64,000 nucleotides of DNA. Origin: Bagarius yarrelli (taxonomy: Eukaryota > Chordata > Actinopteri > Siluriformes > Sisoridae). Both the position numbers and the translations under genes were made by a program. The notes below the pieces were generated by a model. It searched no databases. It was not told where the DNA came from and worked only from the letters and a program-made list of their open reading frames with translations. This document shows, piece after piece, positions 1-33,899 of this stretch (the stretch's first letter is position 1; the number at the start of each line of letters is the position of its first letter). The stretch is taken from NCBI GenBank assembly GCA_005784505.1, contig VCAZ01000187.1, positions 85,001 through 149,000 of the forward strand, given 5' to 3'.

Positions 1-159
1 TTGAGGTGTGTTAAGAGTGGTTGAACATCTGGCACGCCCCGATCACAAAACAGTCAACATGTAGGGACATCCGAGGACAAACGCACGGACAATCTGGAGA
101 TCTTCACATGAGACAAAACAATATTCAATCGGAAAGCGAGCTGACGGAGCACGGAAGCA

Positions 160-1310
160 TAACAGATGCATCCCTTGACCACACCCCCTGAGAACACTGC
201 TACCTGATGCCCACTCCCCCTGAGAATGCTTCTAATGACCACGCCCCCTGAGAACACTGCTACCTGATGCCCACTCCCCCTGAGAATGCTTCTAACTAAT
301 GACCACGCCCCCTGAGAACACTGCAAACTGATTACTACGACCCCTGAGAACACTACCTACTGACCACGCACCTTAGGAATGCTGCTACCTAATGACCACG
401 ATGACTGAGAACACTGAGAACACCTGACGACAAAGCTCCCTGAGAATATTGCTACCTGATGATCACACCTCCTGACAACATGGCCACCTGGTGACCACAC
501 CCCCTAAGAACACTGTTACCTGATAACCATGCCCCATGAAAACAATGATACCTAAAAAACCACACCCCCCTGAGAACACTGCTACCTGACCTGATGACCA
601 CACCTCCTGAGAACATGGCTATCTGTTGACCACGCCACATGATAGCACTGCTACCTGAATACCACGCTCCGAGAACACTGCTACCTGAATACCACCACGC
701 CCCCGAGAACACTGTTACCTACCCAACCTGATGACCAAGCCTCCTGATAGTACTGCTACCTGATAATCATGCCTCCTGACAGCAGTGCTACCTGATGACC
801 ACAAACCTGATGACCACACCCCCTACACTGCTACCCCCCGATGACCACACTTCTGAGAACACTGCTACCTGATAACCACCCTACTGTTAAAGCTGCTACC
901 TTATGACCACACCCACCCCCTCCTGAGAACACACACTACCTGATGACCACCCCCCTGTTAAAGCTGCTACCTTATGACCACACCCCCCCTAAGAATACTG
1001 CTACCTAATGACCACACCCCACGAAATTACTGCTACCTGATGACCACCCCCCCCCCTGAGAATACTGCTACCTGATGACCACCCCCCCCCCTGAGAATAC
1101 TGCTACCTGATGACCACCCCCCTGACCACCCCCCCTGAGAATACTGCTACCTGATGACCACACCCCCCCTGAGAATACTGCTACCTGATGACCACACCCC
1201 CTGACAATACGGTTACCTGATGACCACACCCCCCCTGACCAATACGGTTTACCTGATGACCACACCCCCTGACAATACTGCTACCTGATGACCACGCCCC
1301 CGACAACAGC
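160..1310. repeat. 32-bp minisatellite in stox intron 1
   Basis: About 35 degenerate tandem copies of a unit near 32 bp. The core reads ctgagaacactgctacc followed by tgatgaccac and a run of 5 to 9 C. Copies differ by indels in the C run and by substitutions. The C run is on the plus strand, so the stox transcript (minus strand) would carry G runs. Open reading frames here come only from the repeat. Positions 1-160 show nothing I recognise. Confidence 0.9.
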
Positions 1311-1465
1311 ACGCTTGGGGTCCACACCCCCTGGCAACAACCTAGAATTGTCAATAAAAAAAAGCCCCAGATCAGTGGTAATAAGAAATTCCCCGACATT
1401 CTCGCGCCACACAATAAACAAAATGGTTGACAAAATACGGTTCTGGAGTGGATGCGGCCTCATTT

Positions 1466-1473
<8 letters not shown>

Positions 1474-1507
<34 letters not shown>
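1474..1507. repeat. (CA)n microsatellite
   Basis: An uninterrupted ca dinucleotide run follows a short ctctct stretch, in stox intron 1 about 100 bp from exon 1. Confidence 0.95.
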
Positions 1508-1509
<2 letters not shown>

Positions 1510-1604
1510 CGAAGCTTCAGTGAAAACACACCCAGTGATGCATTATTTGTAAAAGAACAGCGCCGCCCGAATACAGGTGCACGCGGTGTTTATTTGTTTA
1601 TTAC

Positions 1605-1932
1605 CGAGGTATTTGATGTCGAAGCCGCGCGGCGCTTTCAGCGATCTCCGTGTCCAGGCCTCGCGCAGCGCCTCCAGGTGCTCCTCTTTGCCCTGAATAA
1701 GCAGCACGTGCTCGTCCAGCCAGCCGAGAAAAAACGTCTCCGCGATGGCGTCGGCTACCATCTTGTTCCAGAAGTGTTCGGTGTTGAGCGCTTTGAACTC
1801 GGCGAACACCTCGTAACCGGTGTGGTGGCGCGGTGGATCCGCGCTCTCTGTCACGCCGCGCGAGTCCGCAGCTGTGCGCCGCGACAGCACGATGGCCAGC
1901 GAGTGCGGCGCGAGCTGCAGAAACGGCTCCAT
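1605..1932 (-). CDS. stox2: Storkhead-box protein, first coding exon (partial gene)
   Basis: The minus strand starts with ATG at 1932 and gives MEPFLQLAPHSLAIVLSR, followed by a block with HFWNKMVADAIAETFFLGW, then LLIQGKEEHLEALREAW and RGFDIKYLG. This pattern (short hydrophobic start, FWN, GWL, LR.AW.RR, PPRGF-like) is the N-terminal region of storkhead-box proteins. The exon has 109 codons plus one base and ends at a CTCG|GTAATA donor at 1605, a phase-1 end. An upstream in-frame ATG at 1956 is possible, but the lower one gives the family-like start. Storkhead-box proteins are winged-helix transcriptional regulators; the winged helix itself would be in exons beyond the left edge. The sequence alone resembles STOX1 as much as STOX2. 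I chose stox2 because trappc11 lies upstream in the same orientation, as I recall for mammalian STOX2. The exon is GC-rich, unlike the AT-rich surroundings. Confidence 0.72.
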
Positions 1933-2570
1933 TCTCCGGGCTGTTGCGCTGATCACAGCACATGCATGACTCGGATGTTAATCTTAATCTTCTGTTTAAT
2001 CCTTAAACGATAAGAAATATTATTCAAATATCACTATATCTTATTTACGCCGTTACTAAACAAAGAGCGCGAGAAATAACGCTTAGTTCATCATATTCGC
2101 TGTGCACGCGCTGCGACATGTTTCCTGAACGGCTGCGTTTTTAAAGCGACTGTCACCGAATCAGTGCGGAAAACGGGCTCCGGAAAGCGTCGTGTCGTGC
2201 TCTCGTTATTACCGCTCCGGTTCTGTCGATAGCGTTTGATCTCATCCGCTTTCTCACCTTCAGCAGCATCATCCGCACGAACCCCGTCAGCATATCAAAA
2301 CATGAATCACCGATTCAAGCACGAACTACGCAGCCATCCGGACGGACATCTTCTTCCAAAGACATAAATAAACACCAGACAGTCGTATGGAAAGGATTAT
2401 TGCGTACAGATATATTTGTGTTGTCGTTTTGACTAGGACACGGACGCTGGTGCGTGCCTCTGCCTCCCTGTCGGTGAGTCACTTTCTCACCTAGGCGCGT
2501 GCGCTGTGCCAGCTGTTCGGTTCCACGCGCCCCCTGTCTCCGGCGCAATGTCTCTGCAATTCATGCAGTC
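1933..2570 (-). promoter_or_regulatory. CpG-rich 5' UTR/promoter region of the stox gene
   Basis: This stretch upstream of the stox start codon is rich in CpG (many cg steps at 2060-2330 and 2440-2540), in contrast to the CpG-poor flanks. That fits a CpG-island promoter. I cannot place the transcription start. A second CpG-rich patch at 2430-2545 might belong to an upstream non-coding exon. Confidence 0.45.
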
Positions 2571-2745
2571 TACTGTGCGTTTGAAAGAGTGACACGAGCT
2601 CAATTACCTTGGTGGCGCGAACAGTACCTTTAATATGTATATAAATTTTTTATATAAATTTTTTTTTACGAATTATTGGACTGAGGACAATTGTCCAACT
2701 CTTCGTGTGTGGTGCTGGGAAGCAGAAATACAGTGTGTGAGGTTA

Positions 2746-4075
2746 GACCGAATCGACTGTTATTCCGAATCGACTGCTATTCCTAATTGACTGTTATAAT
2801 CGACTGTTAATCCGAATCGACTGTTATTTCAATCGACTGTTATCCGGAATCGTCTGTTATTCCGAATTGATTGTTATTGACTGTTCTCCCGAATCGAATG
2901 ACTGTTATTCCGAATCGACTGTTATTTCAATCGACTGTTATCCGGAATCGTCTGTTATTCCGAATTGATTGTTATTGACTGTTCTCCCGAATCGACTGTT
3001 ATTGCGAATCGACTGTTATTTCACTCGACTGTTATCCCGAATCATCTGTTATTTCAAATCAACTTTTATTCCGAATCGACTGTTATCCTGAATTGACTGC
3101 TATCCCAAATTGACTGTTATTCCGAATCGATTGTTATTGACTTTTATTCCGAATCGACTGTTATCTTGAATCAACTATTATACCAAATCAGCTGGTATTC
3201 CGAATTGACTGGTATTCCAAATCAAACGTTAATCCGAATCAACTGTTATTCCGAATCGACTGGTATTCCAAATCAAACATTAATCCGAATCAACTGTTAT
3301 TCCGAATCGACTGGTATTCCAAATCAAACGTTAATCCGAATCAACTGTTATTCCGAATCGACTGGTATTCCGAATCAAACGTTAATCCGAATCGACTGTT
3401 ATTCCTAATTGACTGTTATTTCTAATTGACTGTTATTCCTATTCAACTTTTACGCCGAATAGACTGTTATCCTGAATCAGCTGTTATCCCGAATCAACTG
3501 TTATCCCAAATTGACTTTTATTCCTAACTGACTGTTATTCCATATCCACTGTTTTCCGAAATAGACTGTTATTCCAAATCGACTGTTATTTCTAATCAAC
3601 TGTTATCCAGACTAGACTGTTGTTCAGAAACTACTGTTATTCCAAATCAACTGTTATCCTGAATTGACTTATTTAGAATTACCTGTTATTTAGACTCTTC
3701 TGAACTGACTGTTATTCTGAATCAACTGTTATCCACTGTTATCCGGAATAACAGTCGATTCCGGATACCAGTCGACTGTTGTTCCAATTGACTGTTATTC
3801 CAATCGATAGTTATCCGGAATAGACTGTTATTCCAATTAGACTGTTATCCGGAATAGACTATTTTTCCGAATCGACTGTTATTCCGAATTGACTTATTTA
3901 GAATGAAACTGTTATTCAAAATCAACTGTTATCCTGAATTGACTGTTATTTAGAACGCCGTTATTTAAACTCTCCTGAATTGACTATTATTGCAGATTGA
4001 CTGTTATTCCGAATTGACTGTTATTAATAATCGACTGTTATTCATAATCAACTGTTATACCAAATTTAGTGGTGA
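2746..4075. repeat. 17-bp minisatellite, partly organised as a 51-bp higher-order repeat
   Basis: Roughly 75 tandem copies of a unit close to ccgaatcgactgttatt, with variants ending ggtatt, gttaat or gttatc. Between about 3190 and 3400 three neighbouring variants repeat together as a 51-bp block about four times, which makes an artificial open reading frame. The array fills much of the space between the stox promoter and the 3' end of the SLC22 gene. Confidence 0.92.
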
Positions 4076-4189
4076 TTTCGAGTGAATGATCAGAGTGATT
4101 TTATATAATGAATGTTGAAAGTGGAAGAATAAAGCAGACAGGAACACTGAGGTCCTAATCCTACCATGGCAACCTGGAGAAAGAGAGAG

Positions 4190-4224
<35 letters not shown>

Positions 4225-5195
4225 GGCCTTCACTTCTCAGCTGCTCATTTGTTTAAAATATAAATGTCTCTGAATGAAAAGCTCTGCCAACTATCAGAAA
4301 TGGAAATATAAGAAAAAGAAAAAATAAAAGAGAAAGAATAAAAACGCTGCTGGATACACAGTTTTTAAAGTCCAGGAAATGTGTAAAAAATAACCGATTG
4401 ACAATTTTTATTGATTGATATCAGTGCATCTCTTATAGTAGCTCTAATATTATTACATTCAAAAATAAAGTTTAGTTCATCTTCAAGTCTTTAATTAAAA
4501 CACAAATTCAAGTCAGCGCTTCTGAAGTAAAGAACAATAGATCATATTCAACGGAAAAGAATGTACTGAATGTATATACGGTGGCCCAGAGCGCTCCTCG
4601 AGATCAGGAAAGCACGGGCAACTAGATAAAAACACGCATCTACTTTTGTTAATGTCCTAAAGTTTGAAAACCGACCAATGGAAATGTTTTAGAAACTGCT
4701 GGGATCTGTTTCAGTGTTCATTGTGTAATTGTTCCGATTATTGAGGTCAACAATGTCTGAAGTCCAAAGATTTGGCCGGTGTCTTTCGGCTGCAGCAACA
4801 GGTGCATCTGGACCAATGATTAAAGCTGCACTGCTTGGACATTTACTCGTCCTGTCTTTATTATGTTTGCTTTGTTAGCTAATTTAAATAAATTCTGACG
4901 TAGCAGAATGACTAAATCGTCTGTTTCTACCGTTACGCTTGCCTTGTTTTGTTTTGTTTTTCAATTAATATTTTTATACCACTATTAGCTGCCTGAACAA
5001 CTTGATAGAAATTCGCAATTGGGTTTTTTGGTAACACTTTTAAATAAAGTTCGGTACTTTAATTAATATTATATTAAATTTGTTATTCGATAATTACTAA
5101 AAACATATTGTCATTGAGAACTACTTGCAAACAATGATTAATAACCAATAAATTACCCCTCCCCCAGCTTAAACATATAATAATAATTATTCCCA
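4076..5195. other. Intergenic stretch without recognised genes
   Basis: AT-rich DNA between the 17-bp minisatellite and the first SINE. It holds a gaaa-type purine repeat at about 4163-4225. I see no exon with conserved coding content on either strand. Confidence 0.5.
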
Positions 5196-5336
5196 GCTTC
5201 ACCAAGCTTTACCAAGCCACCACTGTTGGGCCCCTGAGCAAGGCCCTTATCCTCCAATTGCTCCGTTGTATAAAGGAGATAAATGCAATCAGCCCTGAAT
5301 AAGGACGTCTACCAAATGCTGTAAATGTAAATATAA
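5196..5336 (+). mobile_element. SINE (tRNA/L2-tail family), 5'-truncated
   Basis: Contains the family's middle part (cagcttcaccaagc, gggcccctgagcaaggccc, caattgctccgttgtataa) and the 3' tail ending in caaatgctgtaaatgtaaat. The tRNA-like head is missing. It lies downstream of the SLC22 stop codon. Confidence 0.8.
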
Positions 5337-5861
5337 TAATAATTTGTATAAAATGTAAATATTTAGGAAGTGATGCCGATGAGCTCATAATTAGATTAGT
5401 TCATCAGCTCCATTCAGTCGGATGACAATAATGATCTCATGTCACAAAAATTTGTTTGTAAGGTGTTAATAAAGGTATTATTAAGAACAGTTATTAGAGT
5501 TAAGAACAAAATCTTTTCATTGGTTATTAATCGGTCATAACTCGCAAGTTGTTCTCAATGACAAGATTCTTTTAGTAATTATCCAATAACTAATAAGGAC
5601 CAGCCTTTGTCCTAAATTAGCTAGTACTTACTGCTTAGTTACTCTCGCTTCTATATTAATCAGCATCTAAAATATTACTGGGGTTTTTTTTGTGCGAAAG
5701 ATTATCGTGTGTTCCAAACTGATGATATTTACTAAATTTGTTGGGTTCTACTTGCATGTGTTGCAGCTAGCAGCATTTATATATATATATATATATACAC
5801 TAAAACAATAACTGTATAGTTCTTATTAATAAATGTATAGTTTATAGTTATTGTTATAGTA

Positions 5862-5892
<31 letters not shown>

Positions 5893-6176
5893 TTTTTACA
5901 TGACATTAGCACAATAAAAATATAAAAACATTTAAAAAATCCTAATCATACTTTTAGAAACATCTGCATCGTTTTACATGAATATGCGCAAATCTGTGAA
6001 TTCAGCTGACAAATCATACTGCGATCTGACGATAAAAAAAAAAAAAAAAAAAAAATCCAGAATGTGATCAGCGGATAATCGACGGTAGTGTAAACCTACT
6101 CAGTTCTACATAAAACGACATTTTGTATGAAGGTCAAGTATCACAAAGTGCACGCGACTCCACCGGGAGTCTCGGA

Positions 6177-28392
<22,216 letters not shown>

Positions 28393-28426
28393 GACTTTGC
28401 TGAGGAATACAAGTGTGTGTGTGTGT

Positions 28427-28463
28427 GGGGGGGCGGGGGGCGGGGGGGGGGGCGGTGGCGGTT
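28427..28463 (+). repeat. G-rich tract just upstream of the SLC22 start codon
   Basis: After a gt run come four or more runs of at least three G separated by single C or T bases. The SLC22 messenger strand carries the C-rich complement, in the 5' UTR or promoter about 40-70 bp from ATG. Confidence 0.85.
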
Positions 28464-28719
28464 TAATAAATAACTTACAGAGGGTTGGGCAGAATAATTA
28501 CCTCTATAAACAAAAGCAATTATTTTGCCTCCTCTGCTACTTTATTATTATATTAAAAAAAAGTTACTTACTGTTATAATAAGAAAGAGTGAACGGAAAC
28601 TTCCGTAAAGCACTACAACCGAATAGAGCGGCATCCTGTCATCCTACCCTCTGTAGTGGTTATTACCGTAAAGTATCGTGTATAGACACACACGTTACGC
28701 TGACACAAATAAATGCATT

Positions 28720-28721
<2 letters not shown>

Positions 28722-28762
<41 letters not shown>
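28722..28762. repeat. (CT)n microsatellite
   Basis: Uninterrupted tc dinucleotides upstream of the SLC22 gene. Confidence 0.95.
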
Positions 28763-29566
28763 TTCTCTATAATAATATACGAAAATACATTATTGGAGAT
28801 AAATAATAATCGGTTTTATTTTCTAAAAATAAATTATTTTGTTAGAGATTATAAAAAACGGTGCTTACATAAACCTTTAAATAACCTCCAATAGATAAGA
28901 GAGAGGCGCGCTAGATTACCACGAAACAGTGTATATACGCACCCTACTGTTTCTACCGGTATTATTCCATCAACTGTTCCCAAATTAGAGGTGTTTCTTT
29001 TAAAACAACCCCACCTCACTAAACAATCTATAGCTGTATTTTAAAGCAATAGTAAAGCTATTATTCTAAAAGTGTTGTTGGGCTACAGATACTTACAGTT
29101 TTATTTTAAAGCGGGCATCAGATGCCCATTTTTCATGAATCTATATGATTCTTTGGGGTCTTAACAAAAAGTATATAATATACTTAATACAAATTTATCG
29201 ATCAATCATTTTAATTTGTCGAAAACAGCTCTGTTCACAGTGACTCGTTTCAGTGCATGTTGCTTTAAATGTTAATAAGCTTTGTTTACCCCACCCCTCT
29301 GTTCTGTGGGGTGTTTCCACTGCTCCAAAACCAAATTATGAATGAGGCACAATTATAAACCATCTATAAACCATCTAATGTAGCGTTACCATAACTCTAC
29401 CGACAACAAATACAACTTGTAATAAGACAATCACTTTAATTCATTGTTTATTATAAACATGCAGTTATAAATTATGTTGAGAAGGTTGTACATAGAAAAG
29501 ACAACATAATGTTTACACATGAGCCAGACATATTATGAAACTTGCTAAAATTCATAGAAAAAAAAT

Positions 29567-29762
29567 GGGGTAGCGGTAGCTCAGTGGTTAAGGTGCTGGA
29601 CTGCTAACTGGAAGATTGTGGGTTTGATTTCCCGCACCACCAAATTACCATCGCTGGGCCCTCTGAGCAAGGCCCTTAACCTCCAATTTCTCAGTTGTAT
29701 AAACTAAGGTAAATGTAGATCGCTCTGGATAAGAGCGTCTGGCAAAATGCTGTAAATGTAAA
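29567..29762 (+). mobile_element. SINE, full length with tRNA-like head
   Basis: The best preserved copy. Head with ggtagctcagtggttaaggt (A-box-like) and gtgggtttgatttccc (B-box-like), then gctgggccctctgagcaagg and ctccaatttctcagttgt, then tail ctctggataagagcgtctgg ending gctgtaaatgtaaa. The head resembles a tRNA but cannot fold as a mature one, so this is not a tRNA gene. Confidence 0.88.
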
Positions 29763-29829
29763 ATACACTTTCTCAAGATGAAGCATGAACAGGAAAAGTT
29801 GGTACCGATTTATTTTTCAGGAGTAGCTT

Positions 29830-30185
29830 TTTAGAAAAAACCTGCTTTTGTAATGGTAGTCCACTGAGGCGAGACAGAGTTAGAACCCAAGTGCCGATTT
29901 ATTTACAGTGAGAACTATATACAATACACTATGGCAGGAATAGAACAGGACCATAAACTCACCAAAGTGGTACAGGGAACAACCATCCACAAAGACAAGA
30001 CAGACAGAGCCATACATACACAAGGAGCTAATGAACTAAACAAGAAACACCTGAGACAACGAACAACACATGACTGAACAAACCAATGAGAACAAAACAC
30101 AGAGACAAGGGGAATCACAAGACAGGAAGTAAACAAAACAACATTACTGAGGCTAGCTTAGCTGGCTAGCAAGCTAAGCTAACAC
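29830..30185. mobile_element. Unclassified dispersed repeat, probable
   Basis: The composition (aacccaagtgccgatttatt, gaatcacaagacaggaagt, repeated aacaaaac blocks and a gctagcttagctggctagc palindrome near the right end) is repeat-like. It does not match the SINE families in this window, and I cannot place it in a class. Confidence 0.3.
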
Positions 30186-30359
30186 AAACAAAACAAAACA
30201 TGAAACAGGAACCTTACAGCTTTATACTGACCTTTGTTTATTGAGCAGTCAGGTGAAAAATTATTCACTTAAACATGAACACGTTTAGGTAGATCAGACG
30301 ACATTCGGCAACTTGTAAAAGTAATTGTTACAATCAAGGACACCGCGTAAAGCTCTGGA

Positions 30360-30640
30360 ATTGGTAACGCAGTGGTTAAGGTGTTGGGCTGCTAATCGGC
30401 AGATCAGGGTTCGATTACCAGCACTACCAAGTTGCCACCCGCTTATTCTCTAATTCAGGGTCAAAGGGATCTGCTGGAGTTTATCCCAATCGTCTCTAAA
30501 AGGGCAAAAGGCAGGAGGGGGACAAGAGGCAGTCAAGGGTTCGTTTTCACTACATTGACAGCAGTCCCACAAGGAGCATATTTAGTCTTCGTCGCAGTTG
30601 TTCTCACACAAATTTTATGTACAGTCGGCTAAATATCTCT
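30360..30640 (+). mobile_element. Chimera of a SINE head and a piece of the second repeat family
   Basis: 30360-30436 is a tRNA-like head (gcagtggttaaggtgttggg, cagggttcgattaccagcac). At 30437 it changes abruptly to cgcttattctctaattcagg and agggatctgctggagttta, the same words that open the repeats at 31993 and 34500. Confidence 0.55.
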
Positions 30641-30990
30641 TTTGCGCAATATCATGTACACCTGGCTAACCGCTATATAGGTTTATTTTTTAAATATCTT
30701 TATATATCTATTATTGTGTTTATATTTATGTTTGATTTACCATGTAGCACTAGACACGATATTTCGTTCCACGCGTAGCAAAAGGACAATAAAACCAAAG
30801 ATAACATGACTTGACTTCATGGTGGCGCATTTATTCTCAGCCAGGCTCCTCAGTTTCCTGAAAAAAAGACTTTATGCTCCAGGTGTGCAGACGATGATGA
30901 TGATGAAGAAAAGTCCTAGAATGTCCGCTCAGTCTCACTGGATCCAATCTGGCTGTTTTTTGTGATTCGTGAGGTCATGCATCCTGTTTC

Positions 30991-31266
30991 GTTACTTTCC
31001 GTATTTAAATCCTGTGACAGCTTAAACATGCCCGTCACACCACTATTACCTGAGTGCTAAAAGGACAGCGCCATTTGGGAAAGGATTCTAAGGAAGAATC
31101 TCCTCCTACCCCACCTACCGTCATGGAACAGGGCCTGATGTAGCTGCTAGCACTGGGAAGAGATTCCAGGATCCATCCCAAAATAGCGCTATCCTTTCAG
31201 CACCCAGGTATCAGCGGTGGAAGGGGCATGTTACAAGTGTCACACGATTTGAATACGGAAGGTAAC
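30991..31266. mobile_element. Fold-back element with long inverted arms
   Basis: The left arm (gttactttccgtatttaaat, acatgcccgtcacacc, ctgagtgctaaaaggacagc) and the right arm (gcgctatcctttcagcaccc, ggggcatgttacaagtgt, atttgaatacggaaggtaac) are inverted copies of about 90-115 bp at high identity. The loop is short and non-coding. Confidence 0.75.
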
Positions 31267-31414
31267 AAAAATGTTCTTTTAGCAATAATATAATTTAATT
31301 CTGATAACATTCTTCAAAGAAATTATTCTACACCTTGCAGAATTTTGCCTATTGTATTTACTATCAGAGATTTACTTTCTTTAATATCTGAAAATGCTAT
31401 TCATGATTAGAGGA

Positions 31415-31418
<4 letters not shown>

Positions 31419-31458
<40 letters not shown>
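31419..31458. repeat. (AT)n microsatellite
   Basis: About 40 bases of alternating at, intergenic. Confidence 0.95.
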
Positions 31459-31460
<2 letters not shown>

Positions 31461-31992
31461 GTCTATTTAGTGGTGGTAATATGACTTTTTAAGGACCTGC
31501 AGAAGATCCTTAAAAGTGGGATAACTTAAAATTGTCATGTGTCGTTTTTGTCACACCCCTACGAGAAACTGAGGTAGTTAATCCATCTTCTCGCCTTGTT
31601 TAACGTGGAATCGACTTATTACATATTTAAACAAGTTTGGAAGTCTTGCCAAAGCGTGGAATTGTGTCTGATGAACAATTAGTTTTTTGTTTAGTCCGGG
31701 ATTGTCCTGTTAATTTTTATCCAGGAAACGTTGCGTTAAAACAGATACTGTCTTGTATCAGCTTTGGCTTTGCAACAAATTCTTTGCACTAATAATGATT
31801 TACTCAACAAAAAAAAAAAAACCTTTTACTGTATGAAATCATTGTTACACAACATACTTTCTATCGCATACGCACAATTTGTATTCTATGATCTTCAGTT
31901 AACAATCAAATCTCTGTACAAATACACTTTTTTTGTTTTTTTTGGTCTATTTTTGCTTTTATGAGTAAGTGATTGTGGTTAATAGCATTCAT

Positions 31993-32322
31993 TTATCTTC
32001 TAAACCCGCTTATTCCCAATTTGGGGTCACAGGGATCTGCTGGAGTCTATCCCAGCCGTCTCTAAAAGGGCGAAAGGCAGAAGGGGTAACTGGTGTAACC
32101 TTGTCCATCACAGGGCCACACATACACTCACACTCACTCCTATGGGCAATTTAGAACCACCAATCAATCTATCATACATGTTTTTGGACTGTGGGAGGAA
32201 ACCGGAGAAAGAACCCGGAGTAAAACCCACACAAGCACAGGGAGAACATGTAAACTCCACAAAGAAAGCCCCGTGCCCGGGAATCGAACCGTGCTAACCA
32301 CTAAGCCACCATGCTGCCCTAA
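31993..32322 (-). mobile_element. Second tRNA-like SINE family, long copy
   Basis: Reverse orientation. Contains gggatctgctggagtctatc, cactcctatgggcaatttag, gtttttggactgtgggagga, gcacagggagaacatgt and the head end accactaagccaccatgctg. It is one of the most complete copies. Confidence 0.72.
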
Positions 32323-32345
32323 TAGTAGACATTTAAGTGGAAATA

Positions 32346-32480
32346 CACTACATGGACAAAAGGTTGTGACCACCTCAGGATCAGGTCAATATGTGGTTTC
32401 CTCTCCCAAATTTGGTGCACATACACACAGCACTATTCCAGTAAAACTGTTTACACCCCTTTCATGGGCTGTTGCCTAAA
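32346..32480 (+). mobile_element. Fragment of a Tc1-like MITE end
   Basis: Starts tacactacatggacaaaagg and resembles the terminal inverted repeat of the element at 36469. The opposite end is not seen. Confidence 0.4.
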
Positions 32481-32921
32481 ACTGTCAGTAAGTTGTTCCC
32501 ACAACAACAGTCCAAAAAGAATGACCTAATTTAAAAAAAAAAAGGCAAATGAGTTAGGTTAACCACTACCGGTGAGTATACAATTTTTAATATATAACAT
32601 TTTATAGTCTTCCTCGGTTTTAGCAAGCGCTTTGGGTTGACGCTGGACACTGGGAGTGAAATAAGAATGCACCCTGGATCCGTAAAAAAAAAATTAATCT
32701 GAGCATTTTGCAATATCTCATCTGAGATTGTTTTTCTATCTCAAGCTGCTGGTTTTCTATGCAGACATTCCTCTTTTCATAACCTCCATAACTGACGTCA
32801 GAATCAGCATCGGTTTCTTTGCCAAGTACAGTGTGTAGCGTTACATGTACAAGGAATTTGGCATTGTGTGCTTGGTGAGATAAAGAACACAGAGTTTGTG
32901 ATAAAGTGCCAATATGGGGGG

Positions 32922-33150
32922 GCAGGGTGGCTGAGTTGTTAATCTGAAGACCAGAAACACCTGGGTTCAAGCCCCACCTCCGGCAAGTCAACCACTGTTG
33001 GGTCCTTGAGCAAGACCCTTAACCCCTCCTGCTCCAGGGGCGCTGTATCATAGCTGACCCTGCGCTCTGACCCCAACTTACTAAGATGGGATATGCGAAA
33101 AATGCATTTCATTGGCTCTGTACATGTACCTTGCACAATGAATTGAATAT
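32922..33150 (+). mobile_element. Third SINE family copy
   Basis: tRNA-like head with ctgggttcaagccccacctc, then gttgggtccttgagcaagac, aggggcgctgtatcatagct and gaccctgcgctctgacccca. A second copy at 63080-63280 has the same order of blocks. Confidence 0.72.
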
Positions 33151-33715
33151 ACTTATACTTATATAGTTTCAGGACATGGCGTGGGTGTGTCTGGGCCCTG
33201 GTTGAAATGGGTAGAGGTATAAATTTGCATAGGTTACCCCAGTTCTGATAGGTCATACTAAAAACATTCTAATAACCAATCAGAACATTAACAGGAAGAG
33301 TTCATATTATACTATACTATTTTTTTTTTTTGCTTAACATGTTTCCATATTCGGTGGGAAACTAGAATCTGCTCTATGTTAGCATCAGTATGGAGCGTGT
33401 TATTCATTCTTTAAGGTACTGTTTAAGTCCCTGGACCACCAACCTTCCACTACTGGATCCTTATATTTACTACCATCTGATGTAGTAGCTAATCGATACA
33501 CAAACTACATACACACCAAATATACGCAGAAATTGATTGAATCACATCATATTCCTGCCTGTCCAAAAGAAATACTGTAACTATGACATCATCGTTCAAA
33601 CCACTTGACCCCTGTAGTCGACTCCAGCATGGAAACGCAACACCGATATTAATTTGGGCTTTTCCTCCGTTTCTAATCTTTTTTTTTTTGTTGCAATAAA
33701 TGAACACGCTAAAGA

Positions 33716-33899
33716 CAGGGTTGCCAGATTATTAAATTCGGCCATTCTTTACACCTTAAAAGGAGCATCAATCCTATTTTATTTCTTTTATTTTAATTAA
33801 ATAATTACCCTATAAAATTTACATTTCCAAATTTTGGTCTTAGAGTCTAATTCAAAACCACCCAATTAGGCAGGAAAACGTACCAATCTGGCAACCCTG
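33716..33899. mobile_element. hAT-like MITE, 184 bp
   Basis: Inverted ends cagggttgccagatt and aatctggcaaccctg. The flanking 8-mers gctaaaga (left) and gctaatga (right) match at 7 of 8 bases, which fits the 8-bp duplication of hAT transposons. There is no coding content. Confidence 0.68.

Noticed and set aside
1288..2013. A 241-codon plus-strand reading frame
   Set aside because: It crosses a CA repeat and then runs antisense to the GC-rich stox exon. No protein features are seen, while the minus strand gives the storkhead sequence.
160..4075. CRISPR-like regular repeats
   Set aside because: The 32-bp and 17-bp units are directly tandem without unique spacers, in a vertebrate genome with no cas genes.
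29567..29640. A tRNA gene
   Set aside because: A-box and B-box-like words are present, but they are followed by SINE body and tail and do not give a proper cloverleaf. The same head occurs in many copies.
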